Of a DNA stretch of 64,000 nt, positions 16,365 to 25,374 are shown piece by piece. Within the stretch, counting starts at the first letter, position 1; each line of letters begins with the position of its first letter. The DNA is from Acidobacteriota bacterium (lineage in GTDB: Bacteria; Acidobacteriota; Terriglobia; Terriglobales; Acidobacteriaceae): contig JAFDVR010000019.1 of NCBI GenBank assembly GCA_018268855.1, positions 62,001 to 126,000 on the forward strand. Reading direction: 5' to 3'. A program made the position numbers and the translations under genes. The notes under the pieces were generated by a model that worked only from the letters and a program-made list of their open reading frames with translations, searched no databases and was not told where the DNA came from.

Positions 16365-18557
16365 TTGATGACACGCTTCCCTGCCGCTGCCGCCGTTCTG
16401 CTTACGCTTCCACTTGCCGCGCAACATACGCCGCCCAAACCCACACATATTGCGTCGGCCGATGTGGACAAAGCTCTGCCGCTACGGCGCGTTTCGCTCT
16501 ACAAGAACGGCGTCGGATACTTCGAACATATCGGTCCAGTCAGCGGATCGCCGCGCGTGACCATCACCTTCACCACCGCGCAGTTGAATGACGTGTTGCA
16601 GACGCTGACTGCGGTCGATCTGGGCGGCGGACACATCACCGGCGCGGGTTACAACTCCACCACGCCGCTTGAGCAGCAGTTGAAGAACCTGCCGATCTCG
16701 CTCTCTGCCGATCCAACCGCAGCGGATTTCTACTCCGCAATCCGCGGCGCGCGTGTCGAGGTCACAGGTTCCGGCGCGCCGATCACCGGACGCATTCTGA
16801 ATGTAGAACTGCGCAACGTCACCTCTCCCAAAAAAGATGAGGACAGCTCCTCACCAGTGCAAAAGCATTTCCTCACTGTCATCTCTGATGCGGGCGCAGT
16901 GCGGTCCCTCGAGCTGACAGGCAATACTTCGGTACGTCTGCTTGACCCTGTTATGCAGGATGGCGTGAAGCGTTATCTGCAAGTGCTCAACTCCACGCGA
17001 AGTGACGGTCTGCGGCAGCTCACGCTGACGGACAGCGGCAGCGGCACGCGCGAGATGCGCGTCTCGTATGTCTCCGAAGTGCCCGTATGGAAGTCCACCT
17101 ATCGCATTCTTTTTGACGAAAAGCCGAAGAAGGACGGCGACGTTGAAACCGCCACGCTGCAAGGCTGGGCCGTGATCGACAACACCGTTGGTACGGATTG
17201 GGAGAATGTACATCTCTCGCTGATCGCGGGCGCCCCGCAGAGTTTTATTCAGCCGATCTCGCAACCATATTACTCGCGCCGGGCTGAGATCCCTCTACCG
17301 GAAGAGGCACAGCTTACACCGCAGACGCATGAAAGCGGCGAACCCAATTTAGGTATCCCAGCACCGATGGTCGCAGCATCGCCGTACATATCAGGCAGTG
17401 CAGGCGGAGTAGCGGGTGGAATAGGACAAGGAATGGGTTCAGGAAGCAATGTCGGTGGTGGTGTGTATTCCGCGCAGGAATTGGCCAAGCTGCCTCGTCG
17501 GATGGCTGCTCCCATTGCTTATGAGGATTCCGCCTCAGCATCGATTGCTCCGGCAACAAAGACTTCATCCTTCGACGACTACTTCGAATACAAACTCACC
17601 GATCCCATTACTATCCGGCGTAATGAAAGCGCACTCGTCCCTATCCTGCAAACAAAGATTCCAGCCGAACGCGTCACGCTTTGGTCGGAATCGCAACCTG
17701 CGCCTCTACGCGCGTTGTGGATTACAAACACATCCGACCTGACACTCGATCGAGGCTCCTTTTCTATCGTCGAAAATGGCAACTTCGGAGGACAGGGCCT
17801 ACTCGACCCTATCCATCCCAAGGAAAAACGGCTGCTCTCTTACGCTGCCGATCAGGCCGTGCATGTGTCCAACGACGGCTATCCACGCACCACGCGACGC
17901 ATACAGCAGATCGCGCTCTCCAAAGGTGTCCTGACTGAAAAGACAGTAGAGATCGTCGAACGTTCTTACCTGGTACACAATGCGGCGTCTGAGGCGCGCA
18001 CGGTGATTGTGGAGCATAACCGTCATCGCGGATGGGACCTCGACTCCGATCCGAAGCCGGTGGAAACAACGGACGGTGTTTACCGCTTTCGTGTGGTCAC
18101 CGCGCCGGGCGCAAGTGTTCGCCTGCATGTGGGCGAGCGGCACACGCTCTCCGCGCATTACCGTATTGCACAGATGGACGAGCGCCAGATTGACCTGATG
18201 CTGCGTACCGCAGGAAATACCAATACAGCCACAGAACAGGCTTTGCGCGAAAAGCTTGCGCCTGTGATCGAAGCCCGGCACAGACTGGCCGACATCGACT
18301 CCCAGATTGGAAATCGCAATGCGGAGATCAACCGCATCAGCGACGACCAGAAGCGTGTGCGCGAAAATCTTTCTTCGCTGAAGTCGTCTGCGGAAGAGCG
18401 TGATCTTATCCGCCGCTATACGAAACAACTCAACGAACAGGAAGATCGGCTCGTGGTCCTGCGTAAGGAGATCGAATCGCTCCAGCAGCAGCGGACTGCT
18501 GCGCAGGCTGATCTGGATCGCGTGGTGGAAGGGTTGCAGTTTGAGCAGGAAGTTTAG
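16365..18557 (+). CDS. Secreted DUF4139 family protein
   Basis: 730 residues with an N-terminal signal peptide (RFPAAAAVLLTLPLAAQ). The middle region (about 200-560) has the beta-rich DUF4139 pattern: VSYVSEVPVWKSTYRI, then GWAVIDNTVGTDWENVHLSL. A low-complexity Gly/Ser loop (about 345-370) interrupts it. The C-terminus (about 615-725) is a heptad-rich coiled coil (ADIDSQIGNRNAEINRISDD). In animals and bacteria such proteins are called mucoidy-inhibitor A-like; function is not established. It is monocistronic and convergent with the VWFA genes. Confidence 0.82.
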   Translation: MMTRFPAAAAVLLTLPLAAQHTPPKPTHIASADVDKALPLRRVSLYKNGVGYFEHIGPVSGSPRVTITFTTAQLNDVLQTLTAVDLGGGHITGAGYNSTTPLEQQLKNLPISLSADPTAADFYSAIRGARVEVTGSGAPITGRILNVELRNVTSPKKDEDSSSPVQKHFLTVISDAGAVRSLELTGNTSVRLLDPVMQDGVKRYLQVLNSTRSDGLRQLTLTDSGSGTREMRVSYVSEVPVWKSTYRILFDEKPKKDGDVETATLQGWAVIDNTVGTDWENVHLSLIAGAPQSFIQPISQPYYSRRAEIPLPEEAQLTPQTHESGEPNLGIPAPMVAASPYISGSAGGVAGGIGQGMGSGSNVGGGVYSAQELAKLPRRMAAPIAYEDSASASIAPATKTSSFDDYFEYKLTDPITIRRNESALVPILQTKIPAERVTLWSESQPAPLRALWITNTSDLTLDRGSFSIVENGNFGGQGLLDPIHPKEKRLLSYAADQAVHVSNDGYPRTTRRIQQIALSKGVLTEKTVEIVERSYLVHNAASEARTVIVEHNRHRGWDLDSDPKPVETTDGVYRFRVVTAPGASVRLHVGERHTLSAHYRIAQMDERQIDLMLRTAGNTNTATEQALREKLAPVIEARHRLADIDSQIGNRNAEINRISDDQKRVRENLSSLKSSAEERDLIRRYTKQLNEQEDRLVVLRKEIESLQQQRTAAQADLDRVVEGLQFEQEV

Positions 18558-18561
18558 GAGC

Positions 18562-18619
18562 AGTTGTCAGTACTCAGTGTTGGCTAAGCCGCCGCTAACT
18601 AACAACTGAGAACTGACGA
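18562..18619. repeat. Imperfect palindrome built of ACTAACA/ACTGAGA heptamers
   Basis: Between two convergent stop codons. Left arm GTTGTCAGTACTCAGTGTTG, right arm AACTAACAACTGAGAACTGAC, roughly complementary. The same heptamer family makes the larger palindrome at 54839-54930. It may end transcription from both sides. Confidence 0.55.
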
Positions 18620-18620
18620 C

Positions 18621-19706
18621 TCATTCGCCGGGATGCTTACTGCGGGGCGCCATTGCCGGCGCGGGCTGCTGCTTCTCCGTAGGAGATGCGCCTTTCGGAA
18701 AGTAACCGGAGCGCGTGCGCACGTCGAGCTTGCCAAAACCTTTCGCTTTTGCTTCCACGCGAATCTGGCGATAGCCGCCGAGCGAAGCCGGTTTGGTAGA
18801 GCGATAGGTGATGGTGTACTGCTGCCGGATGTCTTCAGCGACCTCGGCCGCAATCTGGTCCACTTCGCTCAGCTTGCGCGGAAAGTATGCAATGCCGCCG
18901 GTCTGCGCAGCCAGCGTTTCCAGCACGCGACGGGCATGGCGGCTCTCCGCCTTGTTGCTGTCATCCCCAAAGAGCAGGCCCACGCAATAGATGGTTGGCC
19001 CATCCAGTTCCTGCACGCGGCGGATCGCCTCTTCCAGCGTGGAACCTGAGGCATTGTCGTCGCCATCGGTGATGAGGAGCAGCACCTGCTTGGGGAGCTT
19101 TGCGTTTTTCGCAAGATAGTCCGCGCTGGCGATGACCGTATCGTAGATAGCCGTGCCACCCGCTGGCTTCACATAAGAGAGAGCGGCCTTCAGCTTCTCC
19201 ACGTCATGGGTAAAATCCTGATCGATGAACGCTTCGTCGGAAAAGTCCACGAGGAAAGCTTCATCTTTTGGGTTCGACAACCGCACCAGGTCAAGCGCGG
19301 ACTTGTCCACCGCAGCGCGCTTGTCGTACATCGATCCGGAGTTATCAATCAGTATGCCGAGAGATACCGGCAAATCTTCATGCCGGAAGCTGAGGATCGT
19401 CTGCGGCACGCCATCTTCATAAACATGGAATGCATCTTTTGGCACATTTTGTACAGGATGTCCGTTCTCCAGTACAGCTGCGTTCAGCCGGACTTCACCT
19501 ACCTCCGCACGCAAGGTATAGGTGCTGCCGGAGCGTTCCACCGTACTGACAGGCCCCTGCCCCGGTGTGCCGGGTGCAGTCATCACCGGATCGGGATCGG
19601 GCGATGGAACTGGGTCGCGGTCCACGATCGGCTGTTGCGCAGCGGCAAACAAAGTCGCGCCAAACAGCACGGCGGCAGTGAGCCAGCTTCTACTCCGTCG
19701 GTGCAT
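18621..19706 (-). CDS. Secreted VWFA-domain protein (acidobacterial VWFA-related type), copy 1
   Basis: 361 residues from ATG at 19706, overlapping the end of copy 2 by 17 bases; AGGG lies 5 bases before it. The frame continues to 19730. Signal peptide RSRSWLTAAVLFGATLFAAAQ, a Pro/Asp-rich linker, a beta-rich ENGHPVQNVPKDAFHVYEDG segment, then a von Willebrand A domain with the MIDAS motif LIDNSGSM and a second DGDDNASGS loop, so metal-dependent adhesion is intact. The C-terminus carries a beta-rich tail (YRQIRVEAKAKGFGKLDV). This layout matches the VWFA-related Acidobacteria family (TIGR03436-like). Ligands unknown. Confidence 0.88.
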   Translation of the reverse strand: MHRRSRSWLTAAVLFGATLFAAAQQPIVDRDPVPSPDPDPVMTAPGTPGQGPVSTVERSGSTYTLRAEVGEVRLNAAVLENGHPVQNVPKDAFHVYEDGVPQTILSFRHEDLPVSLGILIDNSGSMYDKRAAVDKSALDLVRLSNPKDEAFLVDFSDEAFIDQDFTHDVEKLKAALSYVKPAGGTAIYDTVIASADYLAKNAKLPKQVLLLITDGDDNASGSTLEEAIRRVQELDGPTIYCVGLLFGDDSNKAESRHARRVLETLAAQTGGIAYFPRKLSEVDQIAAEVAEDIRQQYTITYRSTKPASLGGYRQIRVEAKAKGFGKLDVRTRSGYFPKGASPTEKQQPAPAMAPRSKHPGE

Positions 19707-20682
19707 AGTAACCCTGTCGATGATGAACATTCAGTAGCGGCAGACCCGGCGGCGGATTCAACTTCACCTTCAATTTACGCCAATTGCCATCGTGACGCAG
19801 ATTGGTCGGCCTGAAACCCACCACGTATTCATTACGCAGCTCTCCGCTGATGCGGCTGGCGATATCGCCCAGTTCGCTGACATCATTTACTTGGAACATG
19901 CGCCCTCCGGTCAACTCGCAAATATCGCTCAGCAACGCAGGTCCGCTCTTCTCTTCAGGACTGGCCGCGTACTGATCAAAGATGCCGATGGAATAGATCT
20001 GGGTGTCCGATTCGCGCACCGCCCTGCGCAACTCACCTTCCACATAACGGCTGCGATTGTCGCCGCCATCGGAGATGATGAGCAGCGCCTTGCGTTCGTA
20101 TTTCGCGTCTTTCAGCTTATTCAGTCCGAGATAGGCTGCATCAATCAAGGCCGTGCGCTTCTCCGGCTTCAGCATCACCATACGCGCATCCACATCATCC
20201 ACGTCCGAGGTGTAATCCACCACCACAGCCGGACGGTCATTGAATGCAATCACAAAAAATTCATCCTGCGGGTTGGACGTGCGCATGAACTCGCTAAGCG
20301 CCTGCCGCGCGCGGTTGAATTTGGAACTCATACTTCCGCTGAGATCGAAGATCACGCCAATGCTTACGGGCGCGTCATCCGTCGAGAAGGTGGAGATCGC
20401 CTGTGGCACGTTATTGTCGTAGATGTAAAAATTATCGCGTTCCAATCCCGTAACCAGCCGGTTGCGTTCGTCCGTAACCGTCATGGGCACCAGCACCAGG
20501 TTGGATTCGACGTGAATGGTCGGCGTTCTGGGCAACACGCGGCCAGCAGCGGGATCGGCGGGCTTTGTGGCTGGCACGGGCGGCTCCGTATGTACATTGC
20601 CCAGCGGATTCTCCTGCGCACCCGCTGCGCATGAGAGCGCGAGCATCATCACCACCACACCGTGTTGGATAATTGACCGCAT
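19690..20682 (-). CDS. Secreted VWFA-domain protein, copy 2
   Basis: 330 residues from ATG at 20682; an ATG at 20700 is the alternative. Signal peptide RSIIQHGVVVMMLALSCAAG. Then the same layout as copy 1: a VTDERNRLVTGLERDNFYIY segment, the MIDAS motif IFDLSGSM, a SDGGDNRSRYVEG loop, and the tail NWRKLKVKLNPPPGLPLLNV. Copy 1 follows with overlapping reading frames, so they form an operon and probably arose by tandem duplication. Its start codon overlaps the start of the divergent membrane-protein gene if both starts are right. Confidence 0.85.
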   Translation of the reverse strand: MRSIIQHGVVVMMLALSCAAGAQENPLGNVHTEPPVPATKPADPAAGRVLPRTPTIHVESNLVLVPMTVTDERNRLVTGLERDNFYIYDNNVPQAISTFSTDDAPVSIGVIFDLSGSMSSKFNRARQALSEFMRTSNPQDEFFVIAFNDRPAVVVDYTSDVDDVDARMVMLKPEKRTALIDAAYLGLNKLKDAKYERKALLIISDGGDNRSRYVEGELRRAVRESDTQIYSIGIFDQYAASPEEKSGPALLSDICELTGGRMFQVNDVSELGDIASRISGELRNEYVVGFRPTNLRHDGNWRKLKVKLNPPPGLPLLNVHHRQGYYAPTE

Positions 20683-22315
20683 GCCTGGCCCATCGTCCAT
20701 TCCAAATCCAGAGAAGCCTCTGCACCATGAGACGCATCCGCCGGTAAATCGGAAGACGATTGTACGTCAGAAGTCCGATGCCTTGTCTTTGCTGCGCTGG
20801 CTTATTGCTGGTACAGCGGCGATGGGCATCGTGCTCTCGCTGCTGCCCGCCACGGGACACGACCAGCTATGGTTCCTTTGGGTAGGCGAGCGGATGCTGG
20901 CAGGCGCAAAGCTCTATGGACCAGAGATCATGGAGCCCAATCCACCGCTCATAATGTGGCTGTCGGCCGCGGTGACGGCGGTGGCGCATGGGTTCTATCT
21001 GGAGTCCACGTTCGTCTTCAAGGCGCTGCAACTGCTGCTGATTGGCGGAATGTTTGTACTGGTGGAACGGCTGCTTGCAGTGGTCACGCCGCATTTTTTC
21101 GGGAAACTTCTCCGCCCCGCGCTGCTCCTCTTTTTCATCGTGGCGTACCTGGTCATTCCCGCACGCGACTTCGGCCAGCGCGAGCACCTGCTTTCCATCC
21201 TTTGCCTGCCGTATCTTCTCGCAGCTTCAAGACCACAGGATGGTTCCTGGCCGAAACTGCTGCGTATAGGGATTGGCTTACTTGCCGGGATTGGATTCTG
21301 CCTCAAGCCGCAGCAGGTGCTGGTGTTCTTTGCGGCGGAACTTCTGCTCGTCATCAGCCGCCGTTCACTGCGATCCTTAGTGCGGCCTGAGGCGGTTTGC
21401 ATCGTTGCGGTTGGTCTGGGATATCTTGCGTGCGTCTGGCATTTCGCGCCTGCATATTTCACAACAACACTGCCCATCATCCGCAACTGCTACTGGGCCG
21501 TTGGCCATCTTTCGATTCTCGAGCTGCTCTTGGAAAGCCCGCAGTTGCAGGTCCTCGCGATACTCAGTGTGGCCGCGCTATATCTACGCCGGAAGCACCA
21601 GTGCTCCTCCCTGGCATGTGTGCTCACCACGGCTGGCCTCGCCGCGGACGGCGCTTATCTGCAGCAAGGCACCGGATGGTACTACCAGCAGATTCCCGGC
21701 ATCGTCTTTCTACTCGCCGCATTATTTGTGCATGCCGCAGAGATCGCACAAGCGCGCGCCTTTGCGCCCACACGATGGATGCGCAACGCCGTCGCTTTCC
21801 TCTCGATACTAGCGGCATTCCTCACGCTCCACTTCAGCGGATACCCCATCACGCCCGATCGCTCGTTCCCCATTGATCAACCAGACGAATCGCTCTTCCG
21901 TCCGCTCGCGCGTGGCACGCCCATCGCCATCCTCTCCACCAACGTGGAGGAGACGATAATGCCGCGCGCCAAATATCACCTCTTCTGGGCGCAGCGCATG
22001 AATAACCTGTGGATGCTGCCAGCAATCCTGCACAGCGAACCTCCCGCGGCCAATCCGCACCATCTTTCCGCTGCGACGATCCAGATGCTCGCGGACAAGC
22101 AGCACGCCTTTATGGCTGAAGACCTCCAGCGCTGGAAACCTGTGCTGGTGTTGATCGAACGCTGCTACGACCCGGCCGTGCAGTGCCAGATGCTGGAGGA
22201 CCGCCACGACGATCTGCTGGCATGGTTCAGCCGCGATGCAGCCTTTCGCGCCGCATTTGCACCTTATCGGAAGCAGGGGCAGGACGGACGGTTCGACGTC
22301 TACACCCGCCAGTGA
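20681..22315 (+). CDS. Polytopic membrane protein, GT-C glycosyltransferase-like
   Basis: 544 residues from ATG at 20681; the frame is open from 20516 but upstream of this point lies the opposite-strand VWFA gene. About ten hydrophobic segments. After the first membrane helix comes GHDQLWFLWVGERMLAGAKL and then EPNPPLIMWLSAAV: the acidic loop and NPP patch of ArnT/PMT-like GT-C enzymes, which transfer sugars from polyprenyl phosphates outside the membrane. The C-terminal 150 residues are soluble and periplasmic (LFWAQRMNNLWMLPAIL). Acceptor and donor are unknown. It is followed by DUF1015 after 52 bp. Confidence 0.7.
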   Translation: MPGPSSIPNPEKPLHHETHPPVNRKTIVRQKSDALSLLRWLIAGTAAMGIVLSLLPATGHDQLWFLWVGERMLAGAKLYGPEIMEPNPPLIMWLSAAVTAVAHGFYLESTFVFKALQLLLIGGMFVLVERLLAVVTPHFFGKLLRPALLLFFIVAYLVIPARDFGQREHLLSILCLPYLLAASRPQDGSWPKLLRIGIGLLAGIGFCLKPQQVLVFFAAELLLVISRRSLRSLVRPEAVCIVAVGLGYLACVWHFAPAYFTTTLPIIRNCYWAVGHLSILELLLESPQLQVLAILSVAALYLRRKHQCSSLACVLTTAGLAADGAYLQQGTGWYYQQIPGIVFLLAALFVHAAEIAQARAFAPTRWMRNAVAFLSILAAFLTLHFSGYPITPDRSFPIDQPDESLFRPLARGTPIAILSTNVEETIMPRAKYHLFWAQRMNNLWMLPAILHSEPPAANPHHLSAATIQMLADKQHAFMAEDLQRWKPVLVLIERCYDPAVQCQMLEDRHDDLLAWFSRDAAFRAAFAPYRKQGQDGRFDVYTRQ

Positions 22316-22367
22316 TGCCCGGTACAATCGAAGGCAACACTAAAATTACGGAGAATTCTGTTACCGC

Positions 22368-23801
22368 ATGCGTATCTACCCGTTTCGCGCCCTTCGCTAC
22401 AACACGGCCAAGGTGCCGCTTGAATCCGTCGTCACGCAGCCCTACGACAAAATTTCGTCTGCCATGCAGCAGAGCTACTACGATGCCAGCCCTTACAACC
22501 TGGTCCGCGTAATCCTAGGCAAAAAGTTCGACACAGACACCGAAGAAGGCCCGAACGTCTACACCCGCGCCGCAGAAGCCTTCAACCAATGGCGTAAGGA
22601 AGGCATTCTGCAGGAAGAGCCCGAGCCCGCGATCTTCGGATACGCGCAACGCTACACCGTTCCCGGCACGACTGAAGTGCGGGAGCGCCGCGGCTTTATC
22701 TGCCTCGGCCATCTGTACGACTACAAAGAAGAGGTTGTCTACCGCCACGAGCAGACGTTGGCCAAGCCTAAGTCGGACCGCCTGAATCTCTTCAAAGCCA
22801 CGCGCGCTTACTGCGAGCAGATTTACATGCTCTACAGCGATCCGTCGTTCAGCGTGGAGAAGCTCATCTTCGGCAACGCCGGCGGCGAAGCCACCAACCC
22901 GCCTGACCTTGCCGTAACCGACGAATACGGTGTGGTGCACATGGTGTGGAAGGTGACCGATCCACACGTGCTCTCGCTTATCACCGGAGCTATGGCGGAC
23001 AAGAAGCTGATCATCGCCGATGGACATCACCGCTACGAAACATCGACTGCCTACGCGCGCGAGCGTGCTGCGGAGCTTGGCGTGCCGGACTCCACACGTC
23101 CTTCGCAGATTGAGAAGAACGCGAACGAGTCGCCCAGCAACAAGGCGGATGAAGGCTCGCTGCTTATCGCGAAGCCGGCTTTCCCCGAAGCCGCAATGAT
23201 GATGACGCTCGTCAACATGGACGCGCCCGGTATCACCATTCTGCCGACGCACCGCGTTGTCTTCGGCCTGAAGAACTTCTCCGTCAACGCATTCCTCGAC
23301 AAGGCAAAGCCGTACTTTGACGTGGAGAAGCTGCAGCCCACCGCAAAGAGCGATGCCGTAACCGACGCGGAAAATCTCGACACCGCCGCCGAACTGCTCG
23401 CACCGCTCAACGCAACCCAGGGCACGGCGATTCTCGCCGCAACCGCAGAGGGCAACTACCTGCTGAAGGCAAAGCCGGAAGCGATCAAGCAGGCACTCGC
23501 TGGCCTCAGCGAAAAGCAGCTTCAGTTGGATGTGGTGCAACTGCACAAGCTGGTGCTCGAAAAGCTGCTCGGCCTCACGGAAGAGTCCATTCGTCAGCAG
23601 GAGAACCTGCGCTATCTCCGCAGCGCATCCGATGCAGTGGCACAGGTCGCGCGCGGCGAAGCGAATATCGCCTTCCTCATCAAGCCAGTCACACTGGCGC
23701 AGTTGCAGGATGTTTCGCTATCGCTGGAAGTGATGCCGCAGAAGTCCACCGACTTCTATCCAAAACTGCTCTCGGGCCTCGCCTTTTATGCGCTCGACTA
23801 A
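22368..23801 (+). CDS. DUF1015 (COG4198) family protein
   Basis: 477 residues, cytosolic. The N-terminus YPFRALRYNTAKVPLESVV with QPYDKI, and the central IIADGHHRYETSTAYARER box, are the DUF1015 hallmarks. The GHHR box resembles the ParB/Srx-like fold also found in free-serine kinases such as SbnI; whether this member phosphorylates serine is not shown. A GGAG lies 13 bases before the start. Its last 14 bases overlap the frame of the downstream amidase. Confidence 0.88.
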   Translation: MRIYPFRALRYNTAKVPLESVVTQPYDKISSAMQQSYYDASPYNLVRVILGKKFDTDTEEGPNVYTRAAEAFNQWRKEGILQEEPEPAIFGYAQRYTVPGTTEVRERRGFICLGHLYDYKEEVVYRHEQTLAKPKSDRLNLFKATRAYCEQIYMLYSDPSFSVEKLIFGNAGGEATNPPDLAVTDEYGVVHMVWKVTDPHVLSLITGAMADKKLIIADGHHRYETSTAYARERAAELGVPDSTRPSQIEKNANESPSNKADEGSLLIAKPAFPEAAMMMTLVNMDAPGITILPTHRVVFGLKNFSVNAFLDKAKPYFDVEKLQPTAKSDAVTDAENLDTAAELLAPLNATQGTAILAATAEGNYLLKAKPEAIKQALAGLSEKQLQLDVVQLHKLVLEKLLGLTEESIRQQENLRYLRSASDAVAQVARGEANIAFLIKPVTLAQLQDVSLSLEVMPQKSTDFYPKLLSGLAFYALD

Positions 23802-24597
23802 CTGGCTTCGGTGTGGGGTGCCCCATCCATGCGCGCACTTTGCGCATGGGTGGGTTCATCGCGCCAAGCGCGATCTTCTGTTGCTGTCTGTAATATCGCT
23901 AGTCGCACCTGCTGCATCTTTCGCCCAATCCGTTCCTGCAACAAAGCCAGCCACAACGCCTTCCAAGCAAGCCCCACCGGCGCAGCCTGCCATCAATAAC
24001 AACATCATCGTCCTCGATCCCGCGCACGGCGGCGAGGATACCGGCGCCCACATCGGGCAGCTCAACGAAAAAGATATCAACATGCAACTCGCCACGCGGC
24101 TTCGTTCGTTGCTACAGGCGCGCACGTTCGATGTAAAGCTGCTGCGCGACGGCGACCCTACACCCGCTCCTACAGCCGATCAGCGCGCAGGCGCAGCCAA
24201 TCAGATGCATGCCGCAGTCTGTATCGTTCTGCATAGTTCGGCCACAGGAGAAGGTGTACATATCTACACCTCTGCTTTGAAAGCAGCATCGGAGACAGGA
24301 TCGTCTGCCATCGTTCGCTGGGACCGCGCGCAGACATCGTACATCCAGCAGAGCATGCGCCTCTCAGATAAGCTTTCTGAAGCGCTCACACGTTCGCGCA
24401 TGGCAACATCCAACGGACGCACCTTCGTTGCTCCGCTCGATGCGCTGCAATGCCCTGCCATTCTCATCGAGCTCGGCCCAATCCATGGCGGCAATACTTT
24501 ACCTTCAGATACCGGTTACCAGCAAACAGTGGCCGACGCAATTGCCGGCACGCTGCTCCAGTGGCGCGAGGACGCGAAAGCGGTGGTGAAGCAGTGA
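23788..24597 (+). CDS. N-acetylmuramoyl-L-alanine amidase (Amidase_3) with unusual N-terminus
   Basis: 269 residues if ATG at 23788 is used. A zinc amidase that cuts the lactyl-amide bond between muramic acid and the stem peptide. Zinc ligands His80 (LDPAHGG), Glu94 (LNEKD) and His149 (IVLHSS) and catalytic Glu228 (LIELG) are all present, though surrounding motifs are divergent. A signal peptide core LLLLSVISLVAPAASFAQ begins near residue 30. Residues about 9-29 are encoded by a double-hairpin repeat, and the only ATG lies inside DUF1015 with no clear ribosome site. A TTG or CTG near 23876 is the alternative start. Overlaps the GerMN gene by four bases. Confidence 0.8.
   Translation: MRSTNWLRCGVPHPCAHFAHGWVHRAKRDLLLLSVISLVAPAASFAQSVPATKPATTPSKQAPPAQPAINNNIIVLDPAHGGEDTGAHIGQLNEKDINMQLATRLRSLLQARTFDVKLLRDGDPTPAPTADQRAGAANQMHAAVCIVLHSSATGEGVHIYTSALKAASETGSSAIVRWDRAQTSYIQQSMRLSDKLSEALTRSRMATSNGRTFVAPLDALQCPAILIELGPIHGGNTLPSDTGYQQTVADAIAGTLLQWREDAKAVVKQ
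23822..23873 (+). repeat. Double-hairpin element, copy A
   Basis: A 13-bp stem (23822-23834 with 23842-23854, one G-T pair) closed by a GCACTTT loop, then a second hairpin TCGCGC-CAA-GCGCGA at 23859-23873. It lies 20 bp after the DUF1015 stop and inside the open frame of the amidase. Confidence 0.8.
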
Positions 24598-25271
24598 TTC
24601 CTCGCTACCAGCGCGTTCTCTTTTGGCTGCTGCTCGTCCTCTGCGGTGTAATGACGGTCTTCCTCATCTACACGCATCATCGCAATCAGGAGACCGCAGA
24701 CCTGAGTGCAGATGACACGCCCATCGCCGCACCAGATGTAGGCGCAGCCGAGAACGTCACCTACGTAGTGGCGCGCGATGCAGATGGCACCCTAACGTCT
24801 GCCGAACAATCCATCGCACTTCCTTCTGTCCCCGCGGTGCGAGCACGCGCATTGCTTGAACATCTCCTCGCCGACTATGCTCTCCCTACATCGCAGCATC
24901 CTCTTCCTGGAGGTATCGCGGTGGAGGACGTCTTTCTTGTGCCGCTTCCTTTGACCGCCCCACGTCAAACCGGCAACACAGGCGGCAAGCCCCAGCTTCC
25001 CGACAAAACAGAAGATGCCGACGAGCTTACGCACGTCACCGGCGAGCTTGCTGTCATTAACCTGCGCTCCTCATGGGTCACAGCGCATCCTTCTGGCGTG
25101 GAAGCGGAAACACTCACGGTGTTGTCCATCCTCGGCACCCTGCATGCATCCATGCCCGAAATTACACATGTCCGCTTCCTTGTAGACGGCCAAACCCGCG
25201 ACACCCTGGCCGGTCACGTCAATCTTTCGCGTGTGTATGAATCGGCCGACACCACAAGCACCCCGCAATAG
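24594..25271 (+). CDS. Membrane-anchored GerMN-domain protein
   Basis: 225 residues from GTG at 24594, overlapping the amidase stop (GTGA). One N-terminal membrane helix (VLFWLLLVLCGVMTVFLIY), a variable linker, then a GerMN domain (about 65-215) with AVRARALLEHLLADYALP, INLRSSW and LTVLSILGTLHASMPEITHV followed by VRFLVDGQ. GerMN domains occur in spore and cell-wall-associated lipoproteins, and in many Gram-negatives next to amidases, as here. It probably acts in the periplasm on or near peptidoglycan. Confidence 0.85.
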   Translation: MIPRYQRVLFWLLLVLCGVMTVFLIYTHHRNQETADLSADDTPIAAPDVGAAENVTYVVARDADGTLTSAEQSIALPSVPAVRARALLEHLLADYALPTSQHPLPGGIAVEDVFLVPLPLTAPRQTGNTGGKPQLPDKTEDADELTHVTGELAVINLRSSWVTAHPSGVEAETLTVLSILGTLHASMPEITHVRFLVDGQTRDTLAGHVNLSRVYESADTTSTPQ

Positions 25272-25374
25272 TTCAGCGTCTATCTATCGGCTTCGTCACG
25301 ATGACGCAGCGGAGAAGTCCGCTTTTATTCGCCACCCGTAGACGCACGCTCACACAACGTCATCTAATCGAATT

